Below, piece by piece: positions 53,555 to 62,648 of a stretch of 64,000 nt of DNA. Numbering within the stretch: position 1 is the stretch's first letter; each line of letters starts with the position of its first letter. Position numbers and translations under genes: made by a program. The notes beneath the pieces are model-generated. The model saw only the letters and a program-made list of their open reading frames with translations. It made no database searches and was not told the origin of the DNA. The DNA is from Alphaproteobacteria bacterium. Its GTDB lineage: Bacteria > Pseudomonadota > Alphaproteobacteria > DSM-16000 > Inquilinaceae. The stretch lies in NCBI GenBank assembly GCA_028277405.1, contig JANQGH010000100.1, positions 496,001 to 560,000 of the forward strand, in the 5' to 3' direction.

Positions 53555-54145
53555 GTGAATAGCGTAAATGGCCCTCTAGCGCCAACGGAACAAGCCGTCC
53601 GACCCGGGGCGTTGACGCTGATCGCTGTCATCGTCGCGCTGCCAGGCAACGCCTTTGCCCAGGCTGACGATCTGGCGGACGGTGACCCGCTGTTCAGCGG
53701 TGTGGCGACGCTGTTGATCGCCGCGGTCGCGTTGATCGTCATCGCCTGGCAGCGCCGACAGGTTCGCCGTGAAACCCTGCGTGCCGAGCACTTCGCCGAG
53801 CGCAGCGGATTGTTGGAGGCGGCATTGGACAGCACCCCCTGGCCCCATTTCGGCTGGACGGCGTCCGGCACGCCTCTGATCGACCCGGCATTCGCGACCG
53901 CCCTTGGGCAGCAGGAGGTCGACTCCATGGACGACTTGCTGTCGGCCGTGGGCGCCGACGATCGGGCGGCGCTCAAGGCCGCTCTTCGCCGGCTTCGGGC
54001 CAAGGGGACCGGCTTCGACCTCCGCCTTCATCGTGCGGATGGCCGGCCCGCTCGCCTGATCGGCCGGCGCGGCAGCGGGCAATCCGCGGCGAATGGGAGA
54101 AGCGAGCAGGCGGACCTGATCTGGTGCGTCGATGCCGAGCGCTGA
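53555..54145 (+). CDS. Exported or membrane-anchored PAS-like domain protein
   Basis: 196 residues from a GTG start with GGGGAT upstream: signal-like N-terminus ending NAFAQADD, one membrane helix (VATLLIAAVALIVIAWQ), a short linker, then a PAS-like domain (LLEAALDSTPWPHFGWTASGTPLIDPAFATALGQ). It ends after the PAS region with no kinase, cyclase or GGDEF output. It may be the N-terminal remnant of a sensor kinase or an independent sensor. Confidence 0.65.
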   Translation: MNSVNGPLAPTEQAVRPGALTLIAVIVALPGNAFAQADDLADGDPLFSGVATLLIAAVALIVIAWQRRQVRRETLRAEHFAERSGLLEAALDSTPWPHFGWTASGTPLIDPAFATALGQQEVDSMDDLLSAVGADDRAALKAALRRLRAKGTGFDLRLHRADGRPARLIGRRGSGQSAANGRSEQADLIWCVDAER

Positions 54146-54151
54146 GAAGGG

Positions 54152-55171
54152 CTAGCTGGCCGAAGGCACGCCCTTGGTCGTCGAGTATTCGAAATGCAGG
54201 ACTTCGCCGGGGTGGACCAGCTTGTAGGCCGCGTGGGCGGCCTGGGCGGCCTCGGCGAAGCCGGTCAGGATCAGTTTCAGCTTTTCCGGATAGGTGGCGA
54301 TGTCGCCGATGGCAAAGATGCCGGGCAGCGAGGTCTCGCTGGTCGCCTGGTCGATGCGGATATGGTCGTGGTCGAGCGCAAGGCCCCAGTCGGCGATGGG
54401 CCCAAGCGTCATGGAGAGGCCGAAGAAGGCCAACAGCGCGTCCGCCTCCAGCCTTCTGGTCTCGCCATCCAGCGTCGCGACGTTCACGGCCGCAAGCCGG
54501 CCGTCACCGCCTTCCAGATCGCGCAGTTGATAGGGCACCACCAGCTCGACCCGGCCCTGATCGGCTAATTCATGCAGCCGGGCAACGCTTTCCGGCGCGC
54601 CGCGAAACTTCGCCCGGCGATGCACGACCATGACCTCGGCCGCAATGTCGGCCAGGATGATCGCCCAATCCAACGCACTGTCGCCGCCACCGGCGATCAC
54701 CACCCGCTGGCCGCGAAACCTGTCCTTGGCCGTCACCATGTAGAACACCGACGTGCCCTCATAGGCTTCGATGCCGTCGATCGGTGGCCGGTTGGGGCCG
54801 AAAGCGCCGACACCGGCGGCGATGATCACCGCCTTGGCGTTGATCACCGTGCCTGCGCTGGTGGTCAGGCGCCAGCCATCGTCCCGGCGCTCCAGCCCGG
54901 TCACCTGCTGGTCGAGATGGAAGGTCGGCGCGAAGGGGGCCGCCTGGTCGGACAGTTTGGTGATCAGATCCTGGGCGTCGACCTCCGGATAGCCGGGGAT
55001 GTCATAGATGGGCTTTTCCGGATAAAGCGCGGCGCATTGACCGCCGACCACGTCGAGCGTGTCCACCACATGACAGCGCATCTTCAGCATGCCGCACTCG
55101 AACACCGCGAAGAGGCCGACCGGACCGGCGCCGATGATTGCGACATCGGTGGCGTGAGGGGCAGCGGTCAT
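54152..55171 (-). CDS. Ferredoxin-NADP+ reductase, thioredoxin-reductase-like type
   Basis: Flavoprotein that moves electrons between NADPH and ferredoxin. FAD motif DVAIIGAGPVGLFAVFECGMLKMRC, then the NADP motif VVIAGGGDSALDWAIILADIA, and the closing LPGIFAIGDIATYPEKLKLILTGFAEAAQAAHAAY. The CxxC of thioredoxin reductases is missing, which marks the FNR group. 339 residues. The ATG at 55171 was chosen; the frame extends upstream to 55567 over tsaE without homology. Confidence 0.92.
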   Translation of the reverse strand: MTAAPHATDVAIIGAGPVGLFAVFECGMLKMRCHVVDTLDVVGGQCAALYPEKPIYDIPGYPEVDAQDLITKLSDQAAPFAPTFHLDQQVTGLERRDDGWRLTTSAGTVINAKAVIIAAGVGAFGPNRPPIDGIEAYEGTSVFYMVTAKDRFRGQRVVIAGGGDSALDWAIILADIAAEVMVVHRRAKFRGAPESVARLHELADQGRVELVVPYQLRDLEGGDGRLAAVNVATLDGETRRLEADALLAFFGLSMTLGPIADWGLALDHDHIRIDQATSETSLPGIFAIGDIATYPEKLKLILTGFAEAAQAAHAAYKLVHPGEVLHFEYSTTKGVPSAS

Positions 55172-55303
55172 GGGCCGGGGACTCCTGACGATGGGCGTGG
55201 ATCGCGAAAGCCCAGGACATAGCGGGCCATTGCGGCCGTGTGAAGCCGTTCGTAAGGCAGGCTGTCCTTGGCAAGCCGGCCCGGGCCGTCGACAATCCTG
55301 GCC

Positions 55304-55801
55304 ATGATCCAAGCCGTGAAGACCGATTCGCCCATGGAGGCCACGATCGATCTGCCCGACCTGGCGGCGACCTGGGCGCTGGCGGAGCGGCTCGCTGGGC
55401 TCTGGCGCGTCGGCGACGTCATCGCGCTTCGCGGCGATCTGGGTGCCGGCAAGACGGAACTCGCCCGTGCCGCGATCCGCGCCGCGATGGGCAAAGCGGT
55501 GGAGGTGCCAAGCCCAACCTTCACCCTGGTTCAAACCTATCAGACACCGACGGCGCCGGTCTGGCATTTCGATCTCTACCGGATCGCCGACCCGGACGAG
55601 GTGATCGAACTGGGCTGGACCGAGGCTCGTGCTGACGGTGTCGCGCTAATCGAATGGCCCGACCGGCTGGGCACCATGCTGCCGGGCGACCGGCTCGACG
55701 TCGAACTGGAACAGGCCGCATCATCCGACGCGCGAAACGCGTTGCTGCGTGCCGGTCCCGCCTGGCGTGACCGTTTTTCCAAGCTCGTTGGCGGTTCATG
55801 A
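55304..55801 (+). CDS. tsaE: tRNA threonylcarbamoyladenosine biosynthesis ATPase TsaE
   Basis: ATPase that, with TsaB and TsaD, installs t6A37 on tRNAs reading ANN codons. Walker A GDLGAGKT is residues 44-51; SPTFTLVQTY, VWHFDLYRI and GWTEA follow. 165 residues. Its stop overlaps the addB start (ATGA), so these are coupled. Confidence 0.95.
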   Translation: MIQAVKTDSPMEATIDLPDLAATWALAERLAGLWRVGDVIALRGDLGAGKTELARAAIRAAMGKAVEVPSPTFTLVQTYQTPTAPVWHFDLYRIADPDEVIELGWTEARADGVALIEWPDRLGTMLPGDRLDVELEQAASSDARNALLRAGPAWRDRFSKLVGGS

Positions 55802-58740
55802 CACCGCCGCCATCCTCAAACGTCCGCACGATTCCGGCCGGCGAGCCGTTCGTCGATCGGTTGGCCGACGGCATTTTGGGACTGGCGGGTGGCGACCCGA
55901 TGGCCCTGTCGGCGATGACGATCCTATTGCCCACCCGACGCGCGTGCCGCGCCCTGCGCGATGCCTTCCTGCGCCAGACGGATGGCCGCGCGCTGCTGCT
56001 GCCGGCGCTGCGGCCGATCGGCGATGTGGCGGAGGACGCGGTCGATTTCGAGAGCCAGGCGGCGCTCGGCCAGCCGCTGGACCTGCCGCCCGCCCTGGGC
56101 GCTTTGTCGCGACGTACCAGCCTGGCGCGGCTGTTGCTGGCAAGAGGTGATCTGGACCTGACGGCGGGGCAGGCGGTGCAGTTGGCCGACTCGCTGGGGC
56201 GTCTGCTGGACGAGGTTCAGACCGAACGGCTCGGCTTCGACCATCTGGGCGACATCGTCGCCGACGAGATGGCCGAGCATTGGCAGGAAACCGTCCGGTT
56301 TCTGGAGATCCTGACCCGGACGTGGCCGGCCCATCTGGTGGAGATGGGCGCCATCGATCAGGCCGATCGGCGCAATCGGTTGATCGCGGCGCAGGCGGCG
56401 CTTTGGCGGGCACGGCCGCCGGCCGGACCGGTGATCGCCGCCGGTTCAACCGGCTCGATCCCGGCCACCGCCGACCTGTTGGCGGTGATCGCCGGGTTGG
56501 TGAACGGGCTCGTCGTCCTGCCTGGCCTCGATCGGGAGATGACGGATGCGGACTGGCAAGCGCTTGACGAGACCCACCCGCAGTTCGGCATGCAACGGCT
56601 GCTGGCCCATCTTGACGTCGACCGGCAAGCCGTTTCTGACTGGCCCGACGACCGGACCGTTTCGGCGCACGACCAGCGCCGCCGCCTTGTCCGCGAGATC
56701 ATGCGGCCGGCGGCCACGGCCGATGAATGGCGGCGGATCGAGGGCCTTGGGATTAGCGCGACCGAAGGCTTGGAGCGGGCCGAGGCGGTCACGGAACGCG
56801 AAGAGGCCGAGATCATCGCGCTGCGCCTACGCGAAGTGCTCGAAACGCCTGGCCAAACCGCCATGCTGGTCACGCCGGACCGTCCACTCGCCCGGCGGGT
56901 GGCTGCCGGACTTCGTCGTTGGGACATCGAGATCGATGACAGCGCCGGTCGTCCGCTAGCCGAAACACCTGTCGGAACGTTCCTTCGACTGCTGGCGAGC
57001 GCGGCGATGGATCAGGCCGCGCCTCTCGCCTTGCTATCGGTCCTAAAGCATCCCTTGGCGGCGGGCAGGCAGGCGACCGAGGCCTTCCGCGCCATGGCGC
57101 GGCGGCTGGAACTGCTCGTATTGCGTGGACCGCGCCCGGCCCCAGGGCTCGACCCTCTTGTGGCGATGGCGTTGCGATCCGAGGCGGCGCTGGGGCGCTG
57201 GCTCGATGCTTTGAAGCCAAGGCTGGCGCCGTTCTTCGATGCCATGGCGGGCGGCGCCCAGCCGCCGTCCGACCTCATGCGTCTGCATGCGGAGGCGTGC
57301 GAGGCGTTGGCCCAGACCGATGATCTGCCGGGCCCCATGCGCCTGTGGCAACACGAGGACGGCGAAGCGGCGGCTTCCATGATCTCGGAGGCGATCGAGG
57401 CGCTGGCGGCCTTTCCGCCGCTTACGCCGGCGGACTACCCAGCCCTGCTGGACGCGTTCCTGTCGGGCGTTGTCGTGCGGCCGCGCTATGGCGACCATGC
57501 GCGGCTGCGCATCCTGGGGCCGTTGGAAGCCAGGCTGCAGCAAGCCGATCTTATCATTCTGGCCGGCTTGAACGAGGGCACATGGCCGGCCGATCCCGGC
57601 ATCGACCCCTGGATGTCGCGGCCGATGCGCCAACAGTTCGGCCTGCCGGCGCCCGAAAGGCGGATCGGCCTGGCCGCCCACGATGTGGCCCAGGCGCTGG
57701 CCGCGCCGCGCGTGCTGATGACAAGGGCGCGGCGTGTCGACGGCACGCCGACCGTCGCCTCACGCTGGTGGCTGCGATTTGACGCCGTGGCCAAGGCGGC
57801 GGGCCTTGATGCTTTGCCCCAGCAGGTTGACCGGCGCCGCGTCGCCCTGCTGGAGGATGCCGGCGAGGCGCGGCCACGGCCGCCGCCGGCGCCCTGCCCC
57901 CCCATGGCTGCGCGGCCGCGCCGCCTGTCCGTCACCAGCTTCTACACCTGGCAGGTCGACCCGTACGCGCTCTACGCGGAGAAGATCCTGGGCCTTCGGC
58001 GCCTGGACCCGGTCGACGCCAGCCCGGGTGCCGCCGACCGCGGTCAGATCCTCCACGCCATCCTGGCGGAGTTTCTGGCCGAACCTTGGCCGCCCGACCC
58101 CGTCGGCCGTTTGCTTTCCATTGGCCGCCTTCATTTCCAGGCGCTTGACGACTATCCGGGCCTGACCGCGTTCTGGTGGCCGAGGTTTGAGCGGGTTGCC
58201 GCCTGGGTTGCTACGCGGGAAGCGGGCCGTCGACCCAAGATCCAACCCATTGCTCTAGAGGCCATGGGCACGCTGACGGTCCCTGGGCCCGCCGGACCGT
58301 TCACCGTGACCGCCCGGGCCGATCGGATCGACCGGGACGTGATGGACGGCGGGGCGTTGCTTGCCATCATCGACTACAAGACCGGGCAGCCGCCGTCGGC
58401 CAAGATGGTTGAAAGCGGGCTCTACCCGCAGTTACAGCTCGAGGCCTTGATTGCCGAGGCCGGTGGCTTTGCCGGCGTCGCCGGGACGGTCGATAGGCTG
58501 GCCTTCTGGCACCTTTCCGGCGGCCGCTTGCCCGGGAGTGAGCGGCTGTTCAAGGGTGAGACGGTGGCCGATCTCAAGGACAGGGCGCGCGACGGCCTGT
58601 CGGCCTTGATTGCGGCCTTCGACCAGCCCGAAACGCCCTACCGTTCACATCCGCGCGGCCGCGTTCTGCGCCCGTTCGGCTACGACCACCTGGCCCGCGT
58701 GAAGGAATGGTCGGCCGGCGCCGTGGGTGATGAGACATGA
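55798..58740 (+). CDS. addB: Double-strand break repair protein AddB
   Basis: Helicase-nuclease subunit of AddAB, 980 residues. The N-terminal ATP-binding region is the alphaproteobacterial form (ILLPTRRACRALRDAFL). Helicase-like middle: LIILAGLNEGTWPADPGIDPWMSRPMRQQFGLPAPERRIGLAAHD. The C-terminal nuclease has VTSFYTWQVDPYALYAEKIL, RGQILHAILAEFL and IIDYKTGQPPS (catalytic Asp-Lys). It overlaps addA by four bases. Confidence 0.95.
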   Translation: MTPPPSSNVRTIPAGEPFVDRLADGILGLAGGDPMALSAMTILLPTRRACRALRDAFLRQTDGRALLLPALRPIGDVAEDAVDFESQAALGQPLDLPPALGALSRRTSLARLLLARGDLDLTAGQAVQLADSLGRLLDEVQTERLGFDHLGDIVADEMAEHWQETVRFLEILTRTWPAHLVEMGAIDQADRRNRLIAAQAALWRARPPAGPVIAAGSTGSIPATADLLAVIAGLVNGLVVLPGLDREMTDADWQALDETHPQFGMQRLLAHLDVDRQAVSDWPDDRTVSAHDQRRRLVREIMRPAATADEWRRIEGLGISATEGLERAEAVTEREEAEIIALRLREVLETPGQTAMLVTPDRPLARRVAAGLRRWDIEIDDSAGRPLAETPVGTFLRLLASAAMDQAAPLALLSVLKHPLAAGRQATEAFRAMARRLELLVLRGPRPAPGLDPLVAMALRSEAALGRWLDALKPRLAPFFDAMAGGAQPPSDLMRLHAEACEALAQTDDLPGPMRLWQHEDGEAAASMISEAIEALAAFPPLTPADYPALLDAFLSGVVVRPRYGDHARLRILGPLEARLQQADLIILAGLNEGTWPADPGIDPWMSRPMRQQFGLPAPERRIGLAAHDVAQALAAPRVLMTRARRVDGTPTVASRWWLRFDAVAKAAGLDALPQQVDRRRVALLEDAGEARPRPPPAPCPPMAARPRRLSVTSFYTWQVDPYALYAEKILGLRRLDPVDASPGAADRGQILHAILAEFLAEPWPPDPVGRLLSIGRLHFQALDDYPGLTAFWWPRFERVAAWVATREAGRRPKIQPIALEAMGTLTVPGPAGPFTVTARADRIDRDVMDGGALLAIIDYKTGQPPSAKMVESGLYPQLQLEALIAEAGGFAGVAGTVDRLAFWHLSGGRLPGSERLFKGETVADLKDRARDGLSALIAAFDQPETPYRSHPRGRVLRPFGYDHLARVKEWSAGAVGDET

Positions 58741-61700
58741 CAGCCGCCATCGATCCGATCGGCGTGGCCACCGATCGCCAGCGCCTGGCATCCGACCCGC
58801 GCGCTTCCGTCTGGGTCGGCGCCTCCGCCGGTACGGGCAAGACCAAGGTGCTGACGGACCGGGTCTTGCGCCTGATGCTGGCCGGCACCGCGCCCGACCG
58901 CATCTTGTGCCTCACCTTCACCCGGGCAGCCGCCTCGAACATGGCCGAGCGCATCAATGCCGTGCTCGCGGGCTGGGCGACGATGGGTCAGTCGGCCCTG
59001 GTCGAGGCCTTGACCAAGCTGACCGGGGAAACCCCGACCCAGGAGGAGCTGGCGGCCGCCCGACGCCTGTTTGCACGCGTCCTCGACACGCCGGGCGGCA
59101 TGGCGATCACGACCATCCACGGCTTTTGCCAATCCTTGCTGCGCCGTTTTCCGGTCGAGGCGCGATTGCCGCCGCATTTCGACCTGATCGACGAGCGTAA
59201 CGCGCTGGAGTTGCAGCAATCCGTTAGGCAGGGCTTGCTGGAGACACCCCCCGCAGCGCTCGTCGGGCCGCTGGCCCGGATCACCGGATTGGTCGACGCG
59301 GAGACCTTTGACGGCCTGGTCGGCTCAATGCTCGCACAGCGGCAAAAGCTGCGATCTTCTGTCGAGCTTCATGGCGGCATTGACGGTCTAATCCGTGCCA
59401 TCCATCGCCATCTGGGCGTCGTGGAGGAGGTGACGGACGACCAGGTGGTGATTGCCGCGTGCCAGGACACGGCTTTCGATCGCGCGGGCCTGATGGCTTG
59501 CGCCAAGGCCTTGGCCGAGGGCAGCGATACCGAACAGAAACGCGCGGCCCAGCTCTTGGACTGGTTGGAGGCCGACCCGGCCGTACGTGCCTCGACCGTC
59601 GAGGCGTACGCTGCTGCCTTCCTGACCAAGGACGGGGCTGTCCGAAGTCGGCTCATGAACCGTGCCAGCGCGGAGCGATACCCCGACGGCCCCGACACTC
59701 TCGCGGCCGAGGCGGATCGGTTGCTTGCCTTGGAGGCCCGTCGACGCGCCTTGCAGATCGCCGACGCGTCCGGCGCGTTGATGCGGGTGGGGGCGGCGTT
59801 GATCGAGGCGTACGACGACGCCAAGCGCCATCGCGGCGTCATGGACTATGGCGATCTGATCCTGCGCGCGGTCGACCTGCTGCGACGGCCGGACAAAGGG
59901 GCCTGGGTGCTTTACAAGCTGGATGGCGGGATCGACCATATCCTGGTCGACGAGGCGCAGGATACCAGCCCCGAGCAATGGCAGATCGTCACCACCCTGG
60001 CCGACGAGTTCTTTGCTGGCCAAGGCCGGTCCGAGCAAGTCAGAACGGTCTTCGCGGTCGGTGACGAGAAACAGTCTATCTTCGGCTTTCAGGGGGCGGA
60101 CCCGGCGGCGTTTGACCAAACGCGGGAGCGGCTGGAGAGCCATGTGCGGTCCGCCGAACGGGACTGGCGGTCCGTGCCTCTGCAGATTTCGTTTCGATCG
60201 GTTCAGGCGGTTCTGGACGTGGTCGACGCCATCTTCGAGCCGGAGGCGGTACGCGATGGTGTCTCCGCCGAGCCCGTGACCCACGGTGCCTCGCGGGTGG
60301 GCGCGGGGGGGCGGGTGGAGTTATGGCCTCCGGTGGGGCCGGTGGAGGAGGACGACCGCGGACCCTGGTCCCTTCCCGTCACCCAGCGTCGGCGGATCGC
60401 CCCGGCCGCCCGCCTGGCGTCGGCGATCGCCGATCGCGTTCGGCGGATGGTCGACGGTGGCGAGCGGCTGGTCGCCGCCAACCGGCCGGTCCGCCCCGGC
60501 GACTTCCTGATTCTGGCCAGGCGCCGCAGCGAGGTGTTCTACGAGATCGTCCGGGCGCTGAAGGACCGTGGCTTGCCGGTCGCGGGGGTCGATCGCATGG
60601 TCCTGACCGACCAGCTTGCCGTGATGGACCTGCTGGCCCTGATCGATTTCCTGCTGTTGCCGGACGACGATCTGACCTTGGCGACGATCCTGAAAACGCC
60701 CCTGATTGATCTCGCCGAGGAGGATCTCTTCCACTTGGCCCATGGCCGCAAGGGTACGCTTTGGCAGGCCCTGACCGCGCGGTCGGGGGCGTCGGCCTAC
60801 CAGCCGGCGTTCGACTATCTAAGCCATTGGCTGGCCCGCGCGGACTATGTCGGGCCCTATGCGCTGCTGGCCGACATTCTGGTCCACCCGTGCCCTGGCG
60901 ACCGTTCGACCGGCCTCGGGCCGCTGCCGAGCGGTCGGCGGGCATTGACCCACCGGCTCGGCGAGGATGCCAAGGACGCCATCGACGAGTTGCTGATCCA
61001 GGCGCTGGCCTTCGAACGGCACCATGCCGGCTCGCTGCAACAGTTTGTCCATTGGCTGCGCGAGGCGGATACGGAGCTGAAGCGCGAACTTGAGACCGCC
61101 GGTGCCGATCAAGTCCGCATCATGACCGTGCATGGCGCCAAGGGCCTTCAGGCGCCGATCGTCGTGCTTGCCGACACGATGTCGAAACCGGCCGCTGCCA
61201 ACGCGCTGTTCTGGCCGGGGCTGGACGAGGACCACCCGCCGCTTTGGCGCCCGCACGCGGGCCTGCGCGAGCCGGTGACGGAGGCGAGGGAGGATCGTTT
61301 GAAACGGCGCGAAGCGCAGGAGTATCGGCGCCTGCTCTATGTCGCCCTGACCCGCGCCGAGGACCGGCTGATCATCACGGGCCACCATGGCAGCCGGGTG
61401 CCGCCGGATCATTGGTACGACCTATGCAAGGCCGGACTGCAGGGTCTCGCGGGCGTTGAGCAACAGCCGTTCGACGGCGACTGGGCGGATACCATGCTGG
61501 TGTACGACCAGCGCCAAACGGCGGCTCGTTCGGCCGACTCACAAGAAGTCTCGGACGAGTCACCCGTCGTTCTTCCGCAATGGGTCGGCCGGCCGCCACC
61601 GCCGGAACCACGTCCGGCGCGCCCTCTGGCCCCGTCCCGCCCCTCTGCCGACGAGCCGGCGATCCGCTCGCCGGTCGGCGAGGACCGCCAGGACCGGTTC

Positions 61701-62204
61701 AAGCGCGGCTTGCTGATCCACCAGCTTCTGCAGATGTTGCCGGACCTGCCGACGGCCGAACGGGCCGATGCGGCCGCACGCTTTCTCGCCAGACCGATCC
61801 ATGATTTGGATGCCGACCGTCAAAAGACCTATGCCGTCGAGGCACTAGCGGTCCTGGACGATCCAGCGTTTGCCGCGCTCTTCGGTCGGGGCAGCCGAGC
61901 GGAGGTGCCCATCACCGCACGGATCGGCGACACGGTCCTGTCGGGTCAGGTCGATCGTCTTCTGATCGAGGATCGATTGGTTACGGTGTTGGACTACAAG
62001 ACGAATCGCCCGCCGCCTGACACCGCCGATGCGGTCGATCGTGTTTATTTGCAACAGATGGCCGCTTATCGCGCAGCCTTGCGAGTGATCTATCCGGACC
62101 GGCGGGTAGCCTGCGTTTTAGGCTGGACGGACGGGCCGGTGCTGATGCCGTTGCCGGACGATTTGCTGGACCGGCATGCGCCGGACGCACGGCCGCCGCC
62201 TTGA
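58737..62204 (+). CDS. addA: Double-strand break repair helicase AddA
   Basis: UvrD-like helicase and nuclease, 1155 residues. Walker A ASAGTGKT (29-36), LCLTFTRAAASNMAERI, DHILVDEAQDTSPEQW (motif II), AVGDEKQSIFGFQGAD (motif III), VRIMTVHGAKGLQAPIVVL (motif V), YVALTRAEDRLII (motif VI). The C-terminal nuclease has FKRGLLIHQLLQMLPDL and VLDYKTNRPPPD. It processes broken ends for RecA loading. Confidence 0.96.
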   Translation: MTAAIDPIGVATDRQRLASDPRASVWVGASAGTGKTKVLTDRVLRLMLAGTAPDRILCLTFTRAAASNMAERINAVLAGWATMGQSALVEALTKLTGETPTQEELAAARRLFARVLDTPGGMAITTIHGFCQSLLRRFPVEARLPPHFDLIDERNALELQQSVRQGLLETPPAALVGPLARITGLVDAETFDGLVGSMLAQRQKLRSSVELHGGIDGLIRAIHRHLGVVEEVTDDQVVIAACQDTAFDRAGLMACAKALAEGSDTEQKRAAQLLDWLEADPAVRASTVEAYAAAFLTKDGAVRSRLMNRASAERYPDGPDTLAAEADRLLALEARRRALQIADASGALMRVGAALIEAYDDAKRHRGVMDYGDLILRAVDLLRRPDKGAWVLYKLDGGIDHILVDEAQDTSPEQWQIVTTLADEFFAGQGRSEQVRTVFAVGDEKQSIFGFQGADPAAFDQTRERLESHVRSAERDWRSVPLQISFRSVQAVLDVVDAIFEPEAVRDGVSAEPVTHGASRVGAGGRVELWPPVGPVEEDDRGPWSLPVTQRRRIAPAARLASAIADRVRRMVDGGERLVAANRPVRPGDFLILARRRSEVFYEIVRALKDRGLPVAGVDRMVLTDQLAVMDLLALIDFLLLPDDDLTLATILKTPLIDLAEEDLFHLAHGRKGTLWQALTARSGASAYQPAFDYLSHWLARADYVGPYALLADILVHPCPGDRSTGLGPLPSGRRALTHRLGEDAKDAIDELLIQALAFERHHAGSLQQFVHWLREADTELKRELETAGADQVRIMTVHGAKGLQAPIVVLADTMSKPAAANALFWPGLDEDHPPLWRPHAGLREPVTEAREDRLKRREAQEYRRLLYVALTRAEDRLIITGHHGSRVPPDHWYDLCKAGLQGLAGVEQQPFDGDWADTMLVYDQRQTAARSADSQEVSDESPVVLPQWVGRPPPPEPRPARPLAPSRPSADEPAIRSPVGEDRQDRFKRGLLIHQLLQMLPDLPTAERADAAARFLARPIHDLDADRQKTYAVEALAVLDDPAFAALFGRGSRAEVPITARIGDTVLSGQVDRLLIEDRLVTVLDYKTNRPPPDTADAVDRVYLQQMAAYRAALRVIYPDRRVACVLGWTDGPVLMPLPDDLLDRHAPDARPPP

Positions 62205-62250
62205 CCCGGCCCCGTCCCGATCCCCATATTGGCCGGGACTCGACGAGAAA

Positions 62251-62270
62251 GCGGCCGACCCCCCGGCCGC
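62251..62270 (+). terminator. Short hairpin between addA and trxA
   Basis: GCGGCCG (62251-62257) / CGGCCGC (62264-62270) with a six-base loop. No T-run follows, so it may only slow transcription or stabilise the addA message before the separate trxA unit. Confidence 0.4.
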
Positions 62271-62305
62271 TGAGACAATAGTTGACACAATCAAGGAAGC
62301 CACAG

Positions 62306-62629
62306 ATGAGCGCGACGAAAGCCGTCTCCGATTCCAGCTTCGAACAGGACGTTTTGAAGGCCGATGGACCCGTGTTGGTCGATTTCTGGGCCGAATGGTG
62401 CGGCCCGTGCAAGATGATTGCGCCGGCGCTGGAAGACCTGGCCGGTGAAAAGGCGGGACAGCTGACGGTCGCCAAGGTGAACATCGACGAGAACCCCGGA
62501 ACGCCGTCCAAGTATGGTGTGCGCGGCATCCCGACGATGATGCTGTTCCGCGATGGCGAGGTCGCGGCCACCAAGATCGGCGCCCTGCCGAAAGGCGCCC
62601 TGTTCCAATGGGTGGATTCGGTTCTCTAA
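62306..62629 (+). CDS. trxA: Thioredoxin
   Basis: 107-residue cytoplasmic thioredoxin with WCGPC (Cys32, Cys35), the cis-proline in GIPTMMLF and [29 protein letters not shown] precedes the ATG at 62306. It converges with folC, 19 bases between stops. Confidence 0.97.
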   Translation: MSATKAVSDSSFEQDVLKADGPVLVDFWAEWCGPCKMIAPALEDLAGEKAGQLTVAKVNIDENPGTPSKYGVRGIPTMMLFRDGEVAATKIGALPKGALFQWVDSVL

Positions 62630-62648
62630 GGCCTGCCCTTAAGGCGGG

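Noticed and set aside
52194-53585. Extended 463-codon corA start
   Set aside because: The extra N-terminal part crosses yggT antisense, and the recognised protein begins at 53183.
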